Assembly: GCF_029525555.1 (NCBI RefSeq)
Contig: NZ_JAPDHZ010000003.1
Span: forward strand, 2,046,001-2,110,000
Source of the DNA: Cohnella ginsengisoli
GTDB lineage: Bacteria; Bacillota; Bacilli; Paenibacillales; Paenibacillaceae
DNA: 64,000 nucleotides
Reading direction: 5' to 3'
Shown: positions 47,653 to 56,370 of the stretch, one piece after another
Layout of the letters: the number at the start of each line of letters is the position of its first letter
How positions within the stretch are numbered: the first letter of the stretch is position 1
Made by a program: the position numbers and the translations under genes
The notes under the pieces: generated by a model
What the model was told of the DNA's origin: nothing
Database searches by the model: none
What the model saw: only the letters and a program-made list of their open reading frames with translations

Positions 47653-48314
47653 TCAGTTCTTTTTTTGGTCGGCTTGCGGTGGCGGAACTCCAGCTCGCGC
47701 AGCACGTCGTCGAGCGGGATTTGTTCCTCGCGCAGCAGCACCATCAAATGGAAGATCAGATCGGCCGCTTCCGCGCGCGTCTCCGCCTTGTCGTGGTTTT
47801 TCGCGCCGATGATGACCTCCGCGGTCTCCTCGCCGATCTTCTTCAGAATCTTGTCCAGGCCTTTGTCGAAAAGGTAAGTCGTATACGAGCCCTCGGGCCG
47901 TTCGGCATGCCGTTTCGCGATCGTCGACTCCAGCTCGGAGAGCGGCGCGAAGCGATCGGCTGCGGGCAGCGATTCCTGCGGCAGTTCCCCGGACGCATCC
48001 CGGTAGAAGCAGCTGTAGCTGCCGGTATGGCAGGCCGGGCCGTTCGGGATGACCTGGATCAGCAGCGTGTCGCCGTCGCAATCGTAGCGCAGCGACACGA
48101 CCTTTTGGGTATTGCCGCTCGTCGCGCCTTTATGCCACAGCTCCTGCCGGGATCGGCTCCAGAACACCGTCTCTCCTTTTCCCAGCGTCAGGGCGAGGGA
48201 TTCCTTGTTCATATAGGCCATCATGAGGACTTCCTTGCTGGCCGCGTCCTGCACGATCGCGGGGACCAGTCCGTCCGCGTCCCACTTGATCGAATCCGTC
48301 AGCGTCTCGCTCAT
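47653..48314 (-). CDS. hisI: Bifunctional phosphoribosyl-AMP cyclohydrolase / phosphoribosyl-ATP pyrophosphatase
   Basis: About 220 residues; steps 2 and 3 of histidine synthesis. HisI part residues 1-115 (IKWDADGLVPAIVQD, metal Cys in CDGDTLLIQVIPNGPACHTG) and HisE part residues 120-215 (KKIGEETAEVIIGAKNHDK, EAADLIFHLMVLL). The raw frame stays open past the natural end because A7 (plus strand T 47660-47666) shifts it; with one more base the protein ends KPTKKKN and TGA at 47653-47655. Starts in an ATGA overlap with hisF. Confidence 0.9.
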
Positions 48315-49069
48315 CTCACGTTCACTCCTTGGCTCCGCAGGGCGTCCTTGACCTCGCGGATCGTCACTTCTTTATAGTGGAAAATGCTCGCGGCGAGCGC
48401 CGCGTCCGCGTGCCCCTTCGAGAAGGCGTCCGCGAAATGCGAGGCGTTGCCCGCGCCGCCGGAGGCGATGACGGGAATGCCGACGCTGTCGGACACCGCG
48501 CGCGTCAGCGCGTTGTCGAACCCGTCCTTCGTGCCGTCGGCGTCCATGCTCGTCAGCAGCAGCTCGCCAGCGCCGCGCCGTTCGGCTTCCTGCGCCCAGG
48601 CGACCGCCCGGATGCCCGTGGGATTGCGTCCGCCGTGCGTGAAGATCTCCCATTCGCCCCATTCGGCGTTGTACTTCGCGTCGATGGCGACGACGATGCA
48701 TTGGGCGCCGAACACGCGCGAGCCGTCCGAGATGAGATCGGGATTGCGGATCGCCGCCGTGTTGATCCCGATCTTGTCCGCGCCGGCGCGGAGCAGCCGC
48801 TTCATGTCTTCGACAGCGGAGATGCCGCCGCCTACCGTGAACGGAATCGTGATCTCGCCGGCCGTCCTGCGCACGACGTCGACCATCGTCGCTCGGCCTT
48901 CGACCGAAGCCGAGATATCGAGAAACACCAGCTCGTCGGCCCCTTCGCGATCGTAGATCTCGGCCAGCTCGACCGGATCCCCCGCGTCCCGCAGGTTAAC
49001 GAAGTTCACGCCTTTGACGACCCGCCCGTCCTTGACGTCGAGGCAGGGAATGATGCGCTTTGCCAACAT
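48311..49069 (-). CDS. hisF: Imidazole glycerol phosphate synthase cyclase subunit
   Basis: 252 residues, TIM barrel. IPCLDVKDGRVVKGVNF with catalytic Asp11, SASVEGRATMVDVV, LTSMDADGTKDGFD with catalytic Asp, ASGGAGNASHF. Partner of HisH. The ATG at 49069 has TGGAGGCAAG upstream and is preferred over 49090. Confidence 0.97.
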   Translation of the reverse strand: MLAKRIIPCLDVKDGRVVKGVNFVNLRDAGDPVELAEIYDREGADELVFLDISASVEGRATMVDVVRRTAGEITIPFTVGGGISAVEDMKRLLRAGADKIGINTAAIRNPDLISDGSRVFGAQCIVVAIDAKYNAEWGEWEIFTHGGRNPTGIRAVAWAQEAERRGAGELLLTSMDADGTKDGFDNALTRAVSDSVGIPVIASGGAGNASHFADAFSKGHADAALAASIFHYKEVTIREVKDALRSQGVNVR

Positions 49070-49235
49070 AAGCTTGCCTCCAGTCCGCAAAACAACCGCC
49101 GTCGACGTGTCGCCCGGCGAACGCTATGCGTTTGCGATACGCTGCGGTTATGCAGCTTGATGCTTGATGAGAGCCGCGCTTCAATCCGGGGATGCGGACG
49201 GACCGTCACCGGTCCGGCGCGGCCTTCCGCTCTTG

Positions 49236-49967
49236 TTACTTGTAAGCCGCGACCGCCTCGGACAGCGAGATGCTGCCCGTGTAGAGCGCTTTGCCGACGA
49301 TCGCGCCGCCGACGCCGTCCGCCGCGTGCTTCGACAGGTTCGCCAGATCCTCCGGCTTGCTGACGCCGCCCGACGCGATGACGGTGCGGCCCGATACTTG
49401 CGCCAGGCGCACGATCGCTTCGACGTTCGGTCCGCCCATCATGCCGTCGCGGGAAATGTCGGTGAAAATGAACGTCTCGGCGCCCTCGGCCGCCAGTTCT
49501 TTCGCCAGATCCTCCGCGCGCACCTGCGACGTCTCGAGCCATCCTCGCGTCGCCACGAATCCGTCCCGGGCGTCGATGCCGATCGCCACTTTGCCGCCGT
49601 GCTTCGCCAGCACCTTCGATACGAAGGCGCGGTCCTCGATCGCCGCCGTTCCCAGGATGACCCGGGACACGCCGAGCGACAGCAGCCGCTCCACGTCCGC
49701 CTCGGTCCGGAGGCCGCCGCCTACTTGAACGGGCACCTGCACGGCGCTCGCGATTCGGCCGATCAGCTCGTCGTTGACCGGATGGCCGGCTTTGGCGCCG
49801 TCCAGATCGACGAGATGCACCCATTCGCCGCCCTGCGCTTCCCAATCCTTGGCCGCGGACACCGGATCGTCGTTGTATACCGTCTCGCGGTTATAGTCGC
49901 CCTGAACCAGACGGACGGCTTTGCCGCCGCGGATGTCGATGGCCGGGTAGATGATGAAATTGGACAA
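49236..49967 (-). CDS. hisA: ProFAR isomerase
   Basis: 243 residues, TIM barrel related to HisF. YPAIDIRGGKAVRLVQGDY with catalytic Asp8, VQVGGGLRTEADVE, FTDISRDGMMGGPN with the second Asp, ASGGVSKPEDL. Start is TTG at 49967, 9 nt after GGAGG; the open frame upstream to 50141 is repeat sequence. Between hisA and hisF lie 166 nt without a visible site. Confidence 0.96.
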   Translation of the reverse strand: MSNFIIYPAIDIRGGKAVRLVQGDYNRETVYNDDPVSAAKDWEAQGGEWVHLVDLDGAKAGHPVNDELIGRIASAVQVPVQVGGGLRTEADVERLLSLGVSRVILGTAAIEDRAFVSKVLAKHGGKVAIGIDARDGFVATRGWLETSQVRAEDLAKELAAEGAETFIFTDISRDGMMGGPNVEAIVRLAQVSGRTVIASGGVSKPEDLANLSKHAADGVGGAIVGKALYTGSISLSEAVAAYK

Positions 49968-50001
49968 GGGGATGACCTCCAACTTATTGACGTTCCTAGA
50001 G

Positions 50002-50324
50002 CCTGCAGCCGCACTATTTGCGGTTCGAGCACTCGACCTCGCACGATCAGCCACTGCAACCTCACTATTTGCTGCTACAGCGCACGACTCGGCACGGTGA
50101 ACCGCTGTAGCACCATTTTTGCGGTTACAGCCTCTCGCCATGTACCTTCAGGCGCTGCAACCTCACTTTTGGCGGTTACAGCCCTTTTTCATGTACGATC
50201 AGCCACTGCACCCACGCTTTTAGCGATAACAGCACGCTTGATTCGCTGCAGCCACACTTTTCTCGCGTACAGCAAGTACTTCCTCTGCCGTTATCACTGT
50301 AACCGTACAAATCGCGCTTGCAGA
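50002..50324. repeat. Seven palindromic repeats with about 50-bp period in the hisH-hisA gap
   Basis: Units of 28-31 nt start near 50002, 50052, 50102, 50152, 50203, 50244 and 50296. Each reads like GCTGCAACC...GGTTACAGC and folds into an imperfect hairpin with an AT-rich centre (CACTTTTGGC type). The best pair is GCTGCAACC / GGTTACAGC at 50154-50182. Intervening 18-25 nt are not conserved. The cluster fills the 406-nt gap inside the his operon. Confidence 0.85.
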
Positions 50325-50373
50325 AAGCCTTATTGCAGCAGCTCTTTTGCAGCATCAAGCATCTTCAGCGCCC

Positions 50374-50991
50374 CTAAGCTTTCGCGCCCTCCGCGATCTC
50401 CACGAACCTGCGCAGCAGCGCCACGCCCAGATCGCCGCTTTTCTCCGGGTGGAACTGCATGCCGCTCACGTTGTCCCGCCCGACGATCGCCGTCACCGGC
50501 TGATGGTAGTCCGTCGTCGCCAGCAGGTCCTCCCGCCGCTCCGGCAGCGCGTGGAACGAGTGCACGAAGTACACGTGCCCCGGCGCGAGCCCCTCGAACA
50601 GCGGATGCGACGGCTGCTCGAAGTTCAGCTCGTTCCACCCCATATGCGGCACCTTGTAGTCCCCGCGGAACTTCACGACCCGGCCCGGCAGCAGGCCGAG
50701 CCCCTCGTGCGTACCGTGCTCCTCGCTCTCCGCGAACAGCAGTTGCATGCCGAGGCAAATGCCCAGCAGCGGCTGTCCTGCGGCCGCCGACTCGCGGACG
50801 ACCGCGTCCAGCCCGGTCTCCCGCAGGTTGCGCATCGCGTCGCCGAAGGCGCCGACGCCAGGCAGGATGACGCCTTTCGCCGCGAGGATCTCTTCCCGCG
50901 AAGACGTGACCAGCGCCTCGCGCCCGAGACGCTCGACCGCCTTGCTCACGCTGTGCAGGTTGCCCATGCCGTAGTCGACGATCGCGATCAT
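50374..50991 (-). CDS. hisH: Imidazole glycerol phosphate synthase glutaminase subunit
   Basis: 205 residues, class I glutamine amidotransferase. VDYGMGNLHSV, nucleophile Cys in GICLGMQLLF, catalytic His/Glu in GMQFHPEKSGDLG. Supplies ammonia to HisF. Starts 1 nt past the hisB stop. Confidence 0.97.
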   Translation of the reverse strand: MIAIVDYGMGNLHSVSKAVERLGREALVTSSREEILAAKGVILPGVGAFGDAMRNLRETGLDAVVRESAAAGQPLLGICLGMQLLFAESEEHGTHEGLGLLPGRVVKFRGDYKVPHMGWNELNFEQPSHPLFEGLAPGHVYFVHSFHALPERREDLLATTDYHQPVTAIVGRDNVSGMQFHPEKSGDLGVALLRRFVEIAEGAKA

Positions 50992-50992
50992 C

Positions 50993-51616
50993 TTACAGCA
51001 CTCCCTTCGTCGACGGCACGCCCTTCACGCGCGGATCGATCTGCGTCGCTTCGTCCAGCGCGCGTCCCAGCGCCTTGAACACCGCCTCGATCATATGATG
51101 CGTATTTTTGCCGTAGTGGACGATGACGTGGAGCGTGATACGCGACTCCAGCGCGAGCTTCCACAGAAATTCATGCACGAGCTCCGTGCTGAAGCTGCCC
51201 ACCGTCTGCGAAGGATATTCCGCGCGATACTCGAAGTGCGGGCGGTTGCTCACGTCGACGATGACCTGCGCGAGCGCCTCGTCCATCGGCACGAATACGC
51301 TGGCGTAGCGCTTGATGCCGGCTTTGTCGCCGAGCGCTTCCCGCAGCGTCTGCCCGAGGCAGATGCCGATGTCTTCCACCGTGTGGTGATCGTCGATGTC
51401 GACGTCCCCGCGCGCCTCGACTTTCAGGTCGAACTGGCCGTGCTTGGCGAACAGATCGAGCATATGGTTGAGAAAAGGAACATCGGTCTCTAAGTTCACG
51501 TCGCCCGTGCCGTCCACGCCGAACGCCAGCTTGATGTCCGTTTCGTTCGTTTTGCGCGCGACTTCGGCGCTTCTAGCTCCGGCCGCGATGTTCGCGATGT
51601 TGTTGTCCTGTGCCAT
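50993..51616 (-). CDS. hisB: Imidazoleglycerol-phosphate dehydratase
   Basis: 207 residues, monofunctional form. Metal-binding motifs FLNHMLDLFAKHG, DIDDHHTVEDIGICLG and GKNTHHMIEAVFKALGRAL. A short, poorly conserved 20-residue N-terminus precedes the conserved start; a later start is possible. Adjacent to hisD. Confidence 0.97.
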   Translation of the reverse strand: MAQDNNIANIAAGARSAEVARKTNETDIKLAFGVDGTGDVNLETDVPFLNHMLDLFAKHGQFDLKVEARGDVDIDDHHTVEDIGICLGQTLREALGDKAGIKRYASVFVPMDEALAQVIVDVSNRPHFEYRAEYPSQTVGSFSTELVHEFLWKLALESRITLHVIVHYGKNTHHMIEAVFKALGRALDEATQIDPRVKGVPSTKGVL

Positions 51617-52906
51617 TTATTGATCTCCGCCTTCCTTGAAGCGAATTTCTACCGCTCTCGCATGTGCCTCCAAGCCTTCGTGCCGCGCCAGCGACGCGAT
51701 GCCCGCCGCGTCCCGACGCAGCGCCTCGCGGCTGTACCGGATCAGGCTTGATTTTTTGACGAAGTCGTCGACATTCAGCGGCGAGGAGAACCTGGCCGTG
51801 CCGTTCGTAGGCAAGATGTGGTTCGGTCCCGCGAAATAATCGCCGACCGGCTCCGAACTGTACGGTCCGAGGAAGATCGCGCCCGCGTTCTCGATGCGCC
51901 CGAGCAGCTCGAGCGGATCCTCGGTCATGATCTCCAGGTGCTCCGGCGCCAGCTTGTTCACGACGTCGATGCCCTCCGCGAGGTCGGCGACCGTCAGGAT
52001 CGCGCCGTATTGCTCGAGCGACCGCTCGGCAATCTCGCGGCGCGGGAGCGTCGCTACCTGCCGCGCGAGCTCCGCTTCGACCTCGCGCGCGAGCCGCTCC
52101 GACGGCGTCACGAGCATGGCCGACGCCATCTCGTCGTGCTCCGCCTGCGACAGCATGTCGGCGGCGACGAAGCGCGCATCCGCGCGCTCGTCGGCCAGCA
52201 CGACGATCTCGCTCGGCCCGGCGATACTATCGATGTCGACGGCACCGAACACGGCGCGCTTCGCCAGCGCCACGTAGATGTTGCCAGGGCCGCAGATCTT
52301 GTCCACGGCCGGGATGCTCTCCGTGCCGTACGCCAGCGCGGCCACGGCTTGAGCGCCTCCGACCCGGTACATCTCGGTGACGCCGGCCTCGGCGGCCGCC
52401 ACGAGAATGTACGGGTCGATGCCTTCGCGCCCGCCGGTCGCAGGCGGCGTCACCATGGCAATCTGCGGTACGCCCGCGACCTTGGCGGGCAGCACGTTCA
52501 TGAGCACCGACGACGGGTAGGCCGCTTTGCCCCCGGGCACGTACAGGCCTACGCGAGCGAGCGGGCGCAGCGACATCCCGAGCATCGTGCCGTCCGGTTG
52601 CACGTCGATCCACGATTGGCGCTTCTGCTTTTCGTGAAACGCCGTGACGTTCGCGGCCGCCCGGCGCAGCGCATCCAGAAATTCAGGCTCGACGCGTTCG
52701 TAAGCGGATTGGATCTCCGCCTCCGTCACGCGCAATTGAGATGCATCCAGCCGCACGCGATCGAACGCCTCGGTGTACCGCAGCAGCGCGGCATCTCCTT
52801 CGGAACGGACCGCCGATACGATCTCGGCCACCGCCGCGTTTTGCTCCGGCGAGCCGTATTCGCTCTCCCGCTCCAGCTTGAAGCCGCTCGCAGGTCCTTT
52901 GTACAT
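51617..52906 (-). CDS. hisD: Histidinol dehydrogenase
   Basis: 429 residues. NAD-dependent two-step oxidation of histidinol to histidine, Zn enzyme. Visible: PGGKAAYPSSVLMN, VGGAQAVAALAYGT, DKICGPGNIYVALAK, SQAEHDEMASAMLVT (metal Gln/His), APEHLEIM. Directly abuts hisB. Confidence 0.97.
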   Translation of the reverse strand: MYKGPASGFKLERESEYGSPEQNAAVAEIVSAVRSEGDAALLRYTEAFDRVRLDASQLRVTEAEIQSAYERVEPEFLDALRRAAANVTAFHEKQKRQSWIDVQPDGTMLGMSLRPLARVGLYVPGGKAAYPSSVLMNVLPAKVAGVPQIAMVTPPATGGREGIDPYILVAAAEAGVTEMYRVGGAQAVAALAYGTESIPAVDKICGPGNIYVALAKRAVFGAVDIDSIAGPSEIVVLADERADARFVAADMLSQAEHDEMASAMLVTPSERLAREVEAELARQVATLPRREIAERSLEQYGAILTVADLAEGIDVVNKLAPEHLEIMTEDPLELLGRIENAGAIFLGPYSSEPVGDYFAGPNHILPTNGTARFSSPLNVDDFVKKSSLIRYSREALRRDAAGIASLARHEGLEAHARAVEIRFKEGGDQ

Positions 52907-52977
52907 GCGTTCTCCCCCCGCCTTTTCTTTTTCCTGTCCTTTTCCTCCGAGCCGAAGCCCATGCCGACAACCTTAGC

Positions 52978-53619
52978 TTAGGCCTTTGCCGCCAGCGTAT
53001 CGGACAGCCTGTCGCACAGCGACTGGATGGCCGCGTTCTGCATCCGGTAGCTGACGCGGTTCGCGATCAGCCGGCTCGTCACCTGGAACAGCGTCTCCCT
53101 CTCGACCAGTCCGTTCTCCTCGAGCGTCTTGCCCGTTTCGACCATGTCCACGATCCGATCGGCCAGACCGATGAGCGGCGCCAGCTCGATCGAGCCGTTC
53201 AGCTTGATGACCTCCACCTGCTGGCCGCGCTCGCGGAAATACTGGGACGCCACCCGCGGATACTTCGTCGCCACCCGGGGATGAATGACCGGCTCCCAGT
53301 CCGGCAGCCCGATGACCGACATCCGGCATCTGGCGATGCCTAAGTCGAGCAGTTCGTAGACGTCCTTGTTCTCCTCCATCAGCACGTCCTTGCCGACGAT
53401 GCCGATGTCCGCGACGCCGTATTCGACGTAGGTCGGCACATCGACAGGCTTGGCCATAATAAACTCCATATTCGCTTCCGGCACCGGAATGATGAGCCGG
53501 CGGGAGTCGTCGAAATCCTCCGGAATCGGGAGCCCCGCCTGCCGGAACAGCTTGCTCGCCTGCTTGTAGATGCGCCCTTTGGGCATCGCGACCTTCAATA
53601 CCGCGCCGCCGTCCGTCAT
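52978..53619 (-). CDS. hisG: ATP phosphoribosyltransferase, short form
   Basis: 213 residues: short HisG that lacks the regulatory ACT domain and needs HisZ. KVAMPKGRIYKQASKLF, DVPTYVEYGVADIGIVGKDV, PRP-binding ADRIVDMVETGKTLEENGL. First committed step of histidine synthesis (PRPP plus ATP). Starts in the ATGA overlap with the hisZ stop. Confidence 0.97.
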   Translation of the reverse strand: MTDGGAVLKVAMPKGRIYKQASKLFRQAGLPIPEDFDDSRRLIIPVPEANMEFIMAKPVDVPTYVEYGVADIGIVGKDVLMEENKDVYELLDLGIARCRMSVIGLPDWEPVIHPRVATKYPRVASQYFRERGQQVEVIKLNGSIELAPLIGLADRIVDMVETGKTLEENGLVERETLFQVTSRLIANRVSYRMQNAAIQSLCDRLSDTLAAKA

Positions 53620-54860
53620 TGCGGGTCCCCTCCCTTCTCGTCGAACATGAACACTTGATCGTAAACGGTGCCTTTGTACTCGTAACGTCCCGATGGCGCC
53701 GACGCAAGAGCGTCGCCCGCTCCCGATCCACCGGCCGCGCGCCGGCCGTCTCCTGTTTGCGCGATGCCCTCCGTCACGACGGCAAGGCCTTCCGCCCGCA
53801 AGCCCGCCGCCTTCTCCAGCGCTTCGCGCCTGCGATTAGGCGAATAGCGGATCAACGCGCGCACCGGTTCTTCCTGGCCGACTTCGGCGACCTCGAGCAT
53901 GCGCGTCGTCTTGAGCGCGAAGCCCGTCGCGGGCGCCGGCCTGCCGAACTGCGCCAGCAGGTTGTCGTACCGCCCGCCGCTGCACACCGGGAATCCGAGC
54001 TGAGACGCATAACCCTCGAACGTCATGCCCGTATAATAGGAAATGTCGCCGATCATCGTCAAATCGATCAGGACATGATCCTGCACGCCGTATGCGCCCA
54101 ATACGTCCCACATCTCGCACAGATGGCGGATTGCATCGCGCGCGCCGTCGCTCACGCGGAGTTCCAATGCCCGCTCGCAAACTTCCTGTCCGCCGCGCAG
54201 CCGCAGCAAGCCTTCAAGCTCGCGAAGCACCGAATCTTCAAGCCTCAGCTCCGCAAGCGCCGTCCGGTAGCCGACATAATCGCGCTGCAGCAGGCATTCC
54301 TTCAGCCTCTCCTGCGCTTCCGCGCGACCTGGCAGCGTATCGCCGAACAGGCCGTTCAAAAAGCCGACGTGACCGACCGCGATCTTGAACGAAGGCACGC
54401 CCGCCGCCTTCAATGAAGCGATAGCGAGCGCGATCACCTCAGCGTCTGCCTCCGGAGAGGGATCGCCGATCAATTCGACGCCGGTCTGGAAAAACTCCGC
54501 TTCGCGTCCGGCCTCCTCCTCGAAGGCGCGGAAGACGTTCGCATGGTAGCTGAGCCGCAACGGGAAGGGATGGTCCTTGAGCAACGAAGAAGCGACGCGC
54601 GCGATCGGCGCCGTGACATCGGAGCGGAGCACGATGGTCGTTCCCCGCTGATTGAGCAGTTTGAACAGCTTCTGATCCGAGGTCGCGCTCGCTACGCCTA
54701 CCGTATCGTAATATTCGATCGTAGGCGTCAGGATCTGCTCGTAGCCCCAGCCTCTCATGCACGCCAGCACCTCATGCTCGATACGCCGCAGCTTCGCGAC
54801 CGCATGGGGCAGATAGTCCTTGACGCCGATCGGCTTCTCGAAGCCTTTGGGTTTGGACAA
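53616..54860 (-). CDS. hisZ: ATP phosphoribosyltransferase regulatory subunit
   Basis: 414 residues, HisRS-like catalytic fold without the anticodon domain: GVKDYLPHAVAKLRRIEHEV, TPTIEYYDTV, RSDVTAPIARV, and GGRYDNLLAQFG. Binds histidine and controls HisG. A low-complexity insert near residue 375 (GDGRRAAGGSGAGDALASAP) is unusual. The TTG at 54860 is favoured by GAGG spacing; the GTG at 54869 would sit inside the ribosome-binding site. First gene of the his operon. Confidence 0.93.
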   Translation of the reverse strand: MSKPKGFEKPIGVKDYLPHAVAKLRRIEHEVLACMRGWGYEQILTPTIEYYDTVGVASATSDQKLFKLLNQRGTTIVLRSDVTAPIARVASSLLKDHPFPLRLSYHANVFRAFEEEAGREAEFFQTGVELIGDPSPEADAEVIALAIASLKAAGVPSFKIAVGHVGFLNGLFGDTLPGRAEAQERLKECLLQRDYVGYRTALAELRLEDSVLRELEGLLRLRGGQEVCERALELRVSDGARDAIRHLCEMWDVLGAYGVQDHVLIDLTMIGDISYYTGMTFEGYASQLGFPVCSGGRYDNLLAQFGRPAPATGFALKTTRMLEVAEVGQEEPVRALIRYSPNRRREALEKAAGLRAEGLAVVTEGIAQTGDGRRAAGGSGAGDALASAPSGRYEYKGTVYDQVFMFDEKGGDPQ

Positions 54861-54963
54861 GGAAAACACCTCGCTATAAAATGAGGCGACCGAAGTCGCT
54901 AATACTTCAACGCGTTAAAGCGATACCATGTTACCATGCTGCCAAAGTAAAGATTAATGTTCA

Positions 54964-54992
54964 CTTTATCACGAACGCCCGCAAGCGTCAAG
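54964..54992 (-). promoter_or_regulatory. Sigma-A promoter of the his operon
   Basis: -35 TTGACG (54987-54992), 17-nt spacer, -10 TAAAGT (54964-54969). I see no T-box leader in the roughly 100 nt between it and hisZ. Confidence 0.72.
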
Positions 54993-55032
54993 CCAGGGAC
55001 GGCTTTCGGTAGGCTCCCCTGCAAGCGACAGC

Positions 55033-55075
55033 AAAAAAAGAACCGACGGCCATCCTGCTCGCCAACCCCGGTTCT
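55033..55075 (-). terminator. Terminator of the hprK-lgt-ppaX-acyltransferase operon
   Basis: Minus strand arms AGAACCG / CGGTTCT around a long loop followed by seven T. It ends the upstream operon before the his promoter. Confidence 0.75.
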
Positions 55076-55176
55076 CGTCTATCCAGGCTCGTCCGACCTG
55101 TCCTGCGCCGCGCGCTGCATCGGTTCTCTTTCCAACGCAATGCTTGCTTCCATCAATGCCTCTCTTGCGCAGGCAT

Positions 55177-55686
55177 TCAGCCTTGCCTCTCCGCCGAAGA
55201 ATCGTCGCCTCTCCCGAGCTCGCGCAGCGGATTGCCGCCGACCTTGACGTGAGCCGGCACGTCCCGGTGCACGACCGATCCGGCCGCGACGACGGCATGG
55301 TCGCCGATCGTCACGCCGGGCAGAATCGTCACGTTGGCGCCGATCATCACATGCGAGCCGATGACGATATCGCCGAGCCTGTATTCTTTAATGAGGTATT
55401 CGTGCGTCAGCAGCGTGGAGTTGTAGCCGACGATGCTGTTGTCCCCGATCGTAATTCGTTCTGGGAAGAAGACGTCTACCATGACCATCAACGCGAACGA
55501 CGTCTCCTTGCCCACCTTCATGCCCAGCACGCGCCGGTAGATCCAGTTCTTGACCGACAGCTCCGGGCAGTATCGCGCGATCTGGATAAAGACAAAATTC
55601 CTGACCGCCTTCAGCCTGGATACCGTACGATACACCTGCCATAAAGCGTTGGGGCCTTCGACCGGGTACCGTTCGACTTTCCGCAA
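55177..55686 (-). CDS. Acyltransferase with left-handed beta-helix, YvoF-like
   Basis: 169 residues with hexapeptide repeats (ITIGDNSIVGYNSTLLTHEY, IVIGSHVMIGANVTILPGVT, IGDHAVVAAGSVVHRDVPAH) as in maltose/galactoside O-acetyltransferases. N-terminal 50 residues are basic and amphipathic. Substrate unknown. Same position as B. subtilis yvoF, just after ppaX (3-nt gap). Confidence 0.9.
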   Translation of the reverse strand: MRKVERYPVEGPNALWQVYRTVSRLKAVRNFVFIQIARYCPELSVKNWIYRRVLGMKVGKETSFALMVMVDVFFPERITIGDNSIVGYNSTLLTHEYLIKEYRLGDIVIGSHVMIGANVTILPGVTIGDHAVVAAGSVVHRDVPAHVKVGGNPLRELGRGDDSSAERQG

Positions 55687-55689
55687 GGC

Positions 55690-56370
55690 TTATCCCTCCA
55701 ACCCGCTAAGCGGCAGCAGCTCGCGCATATCGTGAATGATGCGGTGCGCGCCTGCCTCTCGAAGCGGCGCTTCGCCCTTAAGCGACCAGGAGACGCCGAC
55801 GGCATACGCGCCGGCGGCCAGCGCCGAACCGATATCGACCGTGCTGTCGCCGACCATGATCGCCCGCTCCGGCTCGACGCCAAGCGCGTGCAGCGCCTTC
55901 TGGACCGGCTCCGGATGCGGCTTGGCATGCTCGACGTCGTCCAGCGTCACGATCGTATCCATATATTCGTACAGTCCCAGCAGTTTAAGCGCCCGCTCCG
56001 TCGTCAGCCGCATTTTCGTCGTGACGATGCCCAGCTTGAGCCCGCCCTGCTTCAGCTGCGGCACGACCTCGAGCACGCCCGGGAACAGCGACACCATGTC
56101 GTCGTGATGCTTGAAGTTGTACTCGCGATAGCCTGCGATCAGATCGTCCACCTGCTCGCGCCCGGAAAACTGCTGAAGCTGCGAGAGGAGCGTCTGCCCC
56201 ATGATCGGGATAATCTGCTCGCGTCCGAATTCGGGCGGAACAATGCCTTGCAGGCAATAGAGAAAAGACTGGATGATCAGTTCGTTCGTATCGACGATCG
56301 TGCCGTCGAGATCGAACAGCACCGCATCAATCCGGGTCGCTGTCTTGCCTTCTGTCTGATGGTGACTCAT
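55690..56370 (-). CDS. ppaX: Pyrophosphatase PpaX
   Basis: 226 residues, HAD superfamily: FDLDGTIVDTNELIIQSF with nucleophile Asp, VTTKMRLTTERAL, AKPHPEPVQKAL, MVGDSTVDIGSA. Hydrolyses pyrophosphate, including that made when HprK dephosphorylates Ser-P-HPr, matching its place beside hprK. ATG 56370 with GAGGAAG upstream; overlaps the lgt 3' end by 44 nt. Confidence 0.94.
   Translation of the reverse strand: MSHHQTEGKTATRIDAVLFDLDGTIVDTNELIIQSFLYCLQGIVPPEFGREQIIPIMGQTLLSQLQQFSGREQVDDLIAGYREYNFKHHDDMVSLFPGVLEVVPQLKQGGLKLGIVTTKMRLTTERALKLLGLYEYMDTIVTLDDVEHAKPHPEPVQKALHALGVEPERAIMVGDSTVDIGSALAAGAYAVGVSWSLKGEAPLREAGAHRIIHDMRELLPLSGLEG

Noticed and set aside
46443..48314. A continuous 623-codon frame joining hisIE and prs, suggesting a fusion enzyme
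   Set aside because: The linker between them has no homology and contains the prs promoter and ribosome-binding site; the open frame arises from the A7 run at 47660-47666, and prs itself is broken in T6 at 46830-46835.
50002..50324. CRISPR array in the hisH-hisA gap
   Set aside because: The units are degenerate palindromes with conserved ends and variable centres, spacers are short and irregular, and no cas gene is nearby.
54861..54963. T-box or histidine attenuator leader before hisZ
   Set aside because: The leader is only about 100 nt, with no specifier stem, T-box sequence or terminator-antiterminator pair that I can see.
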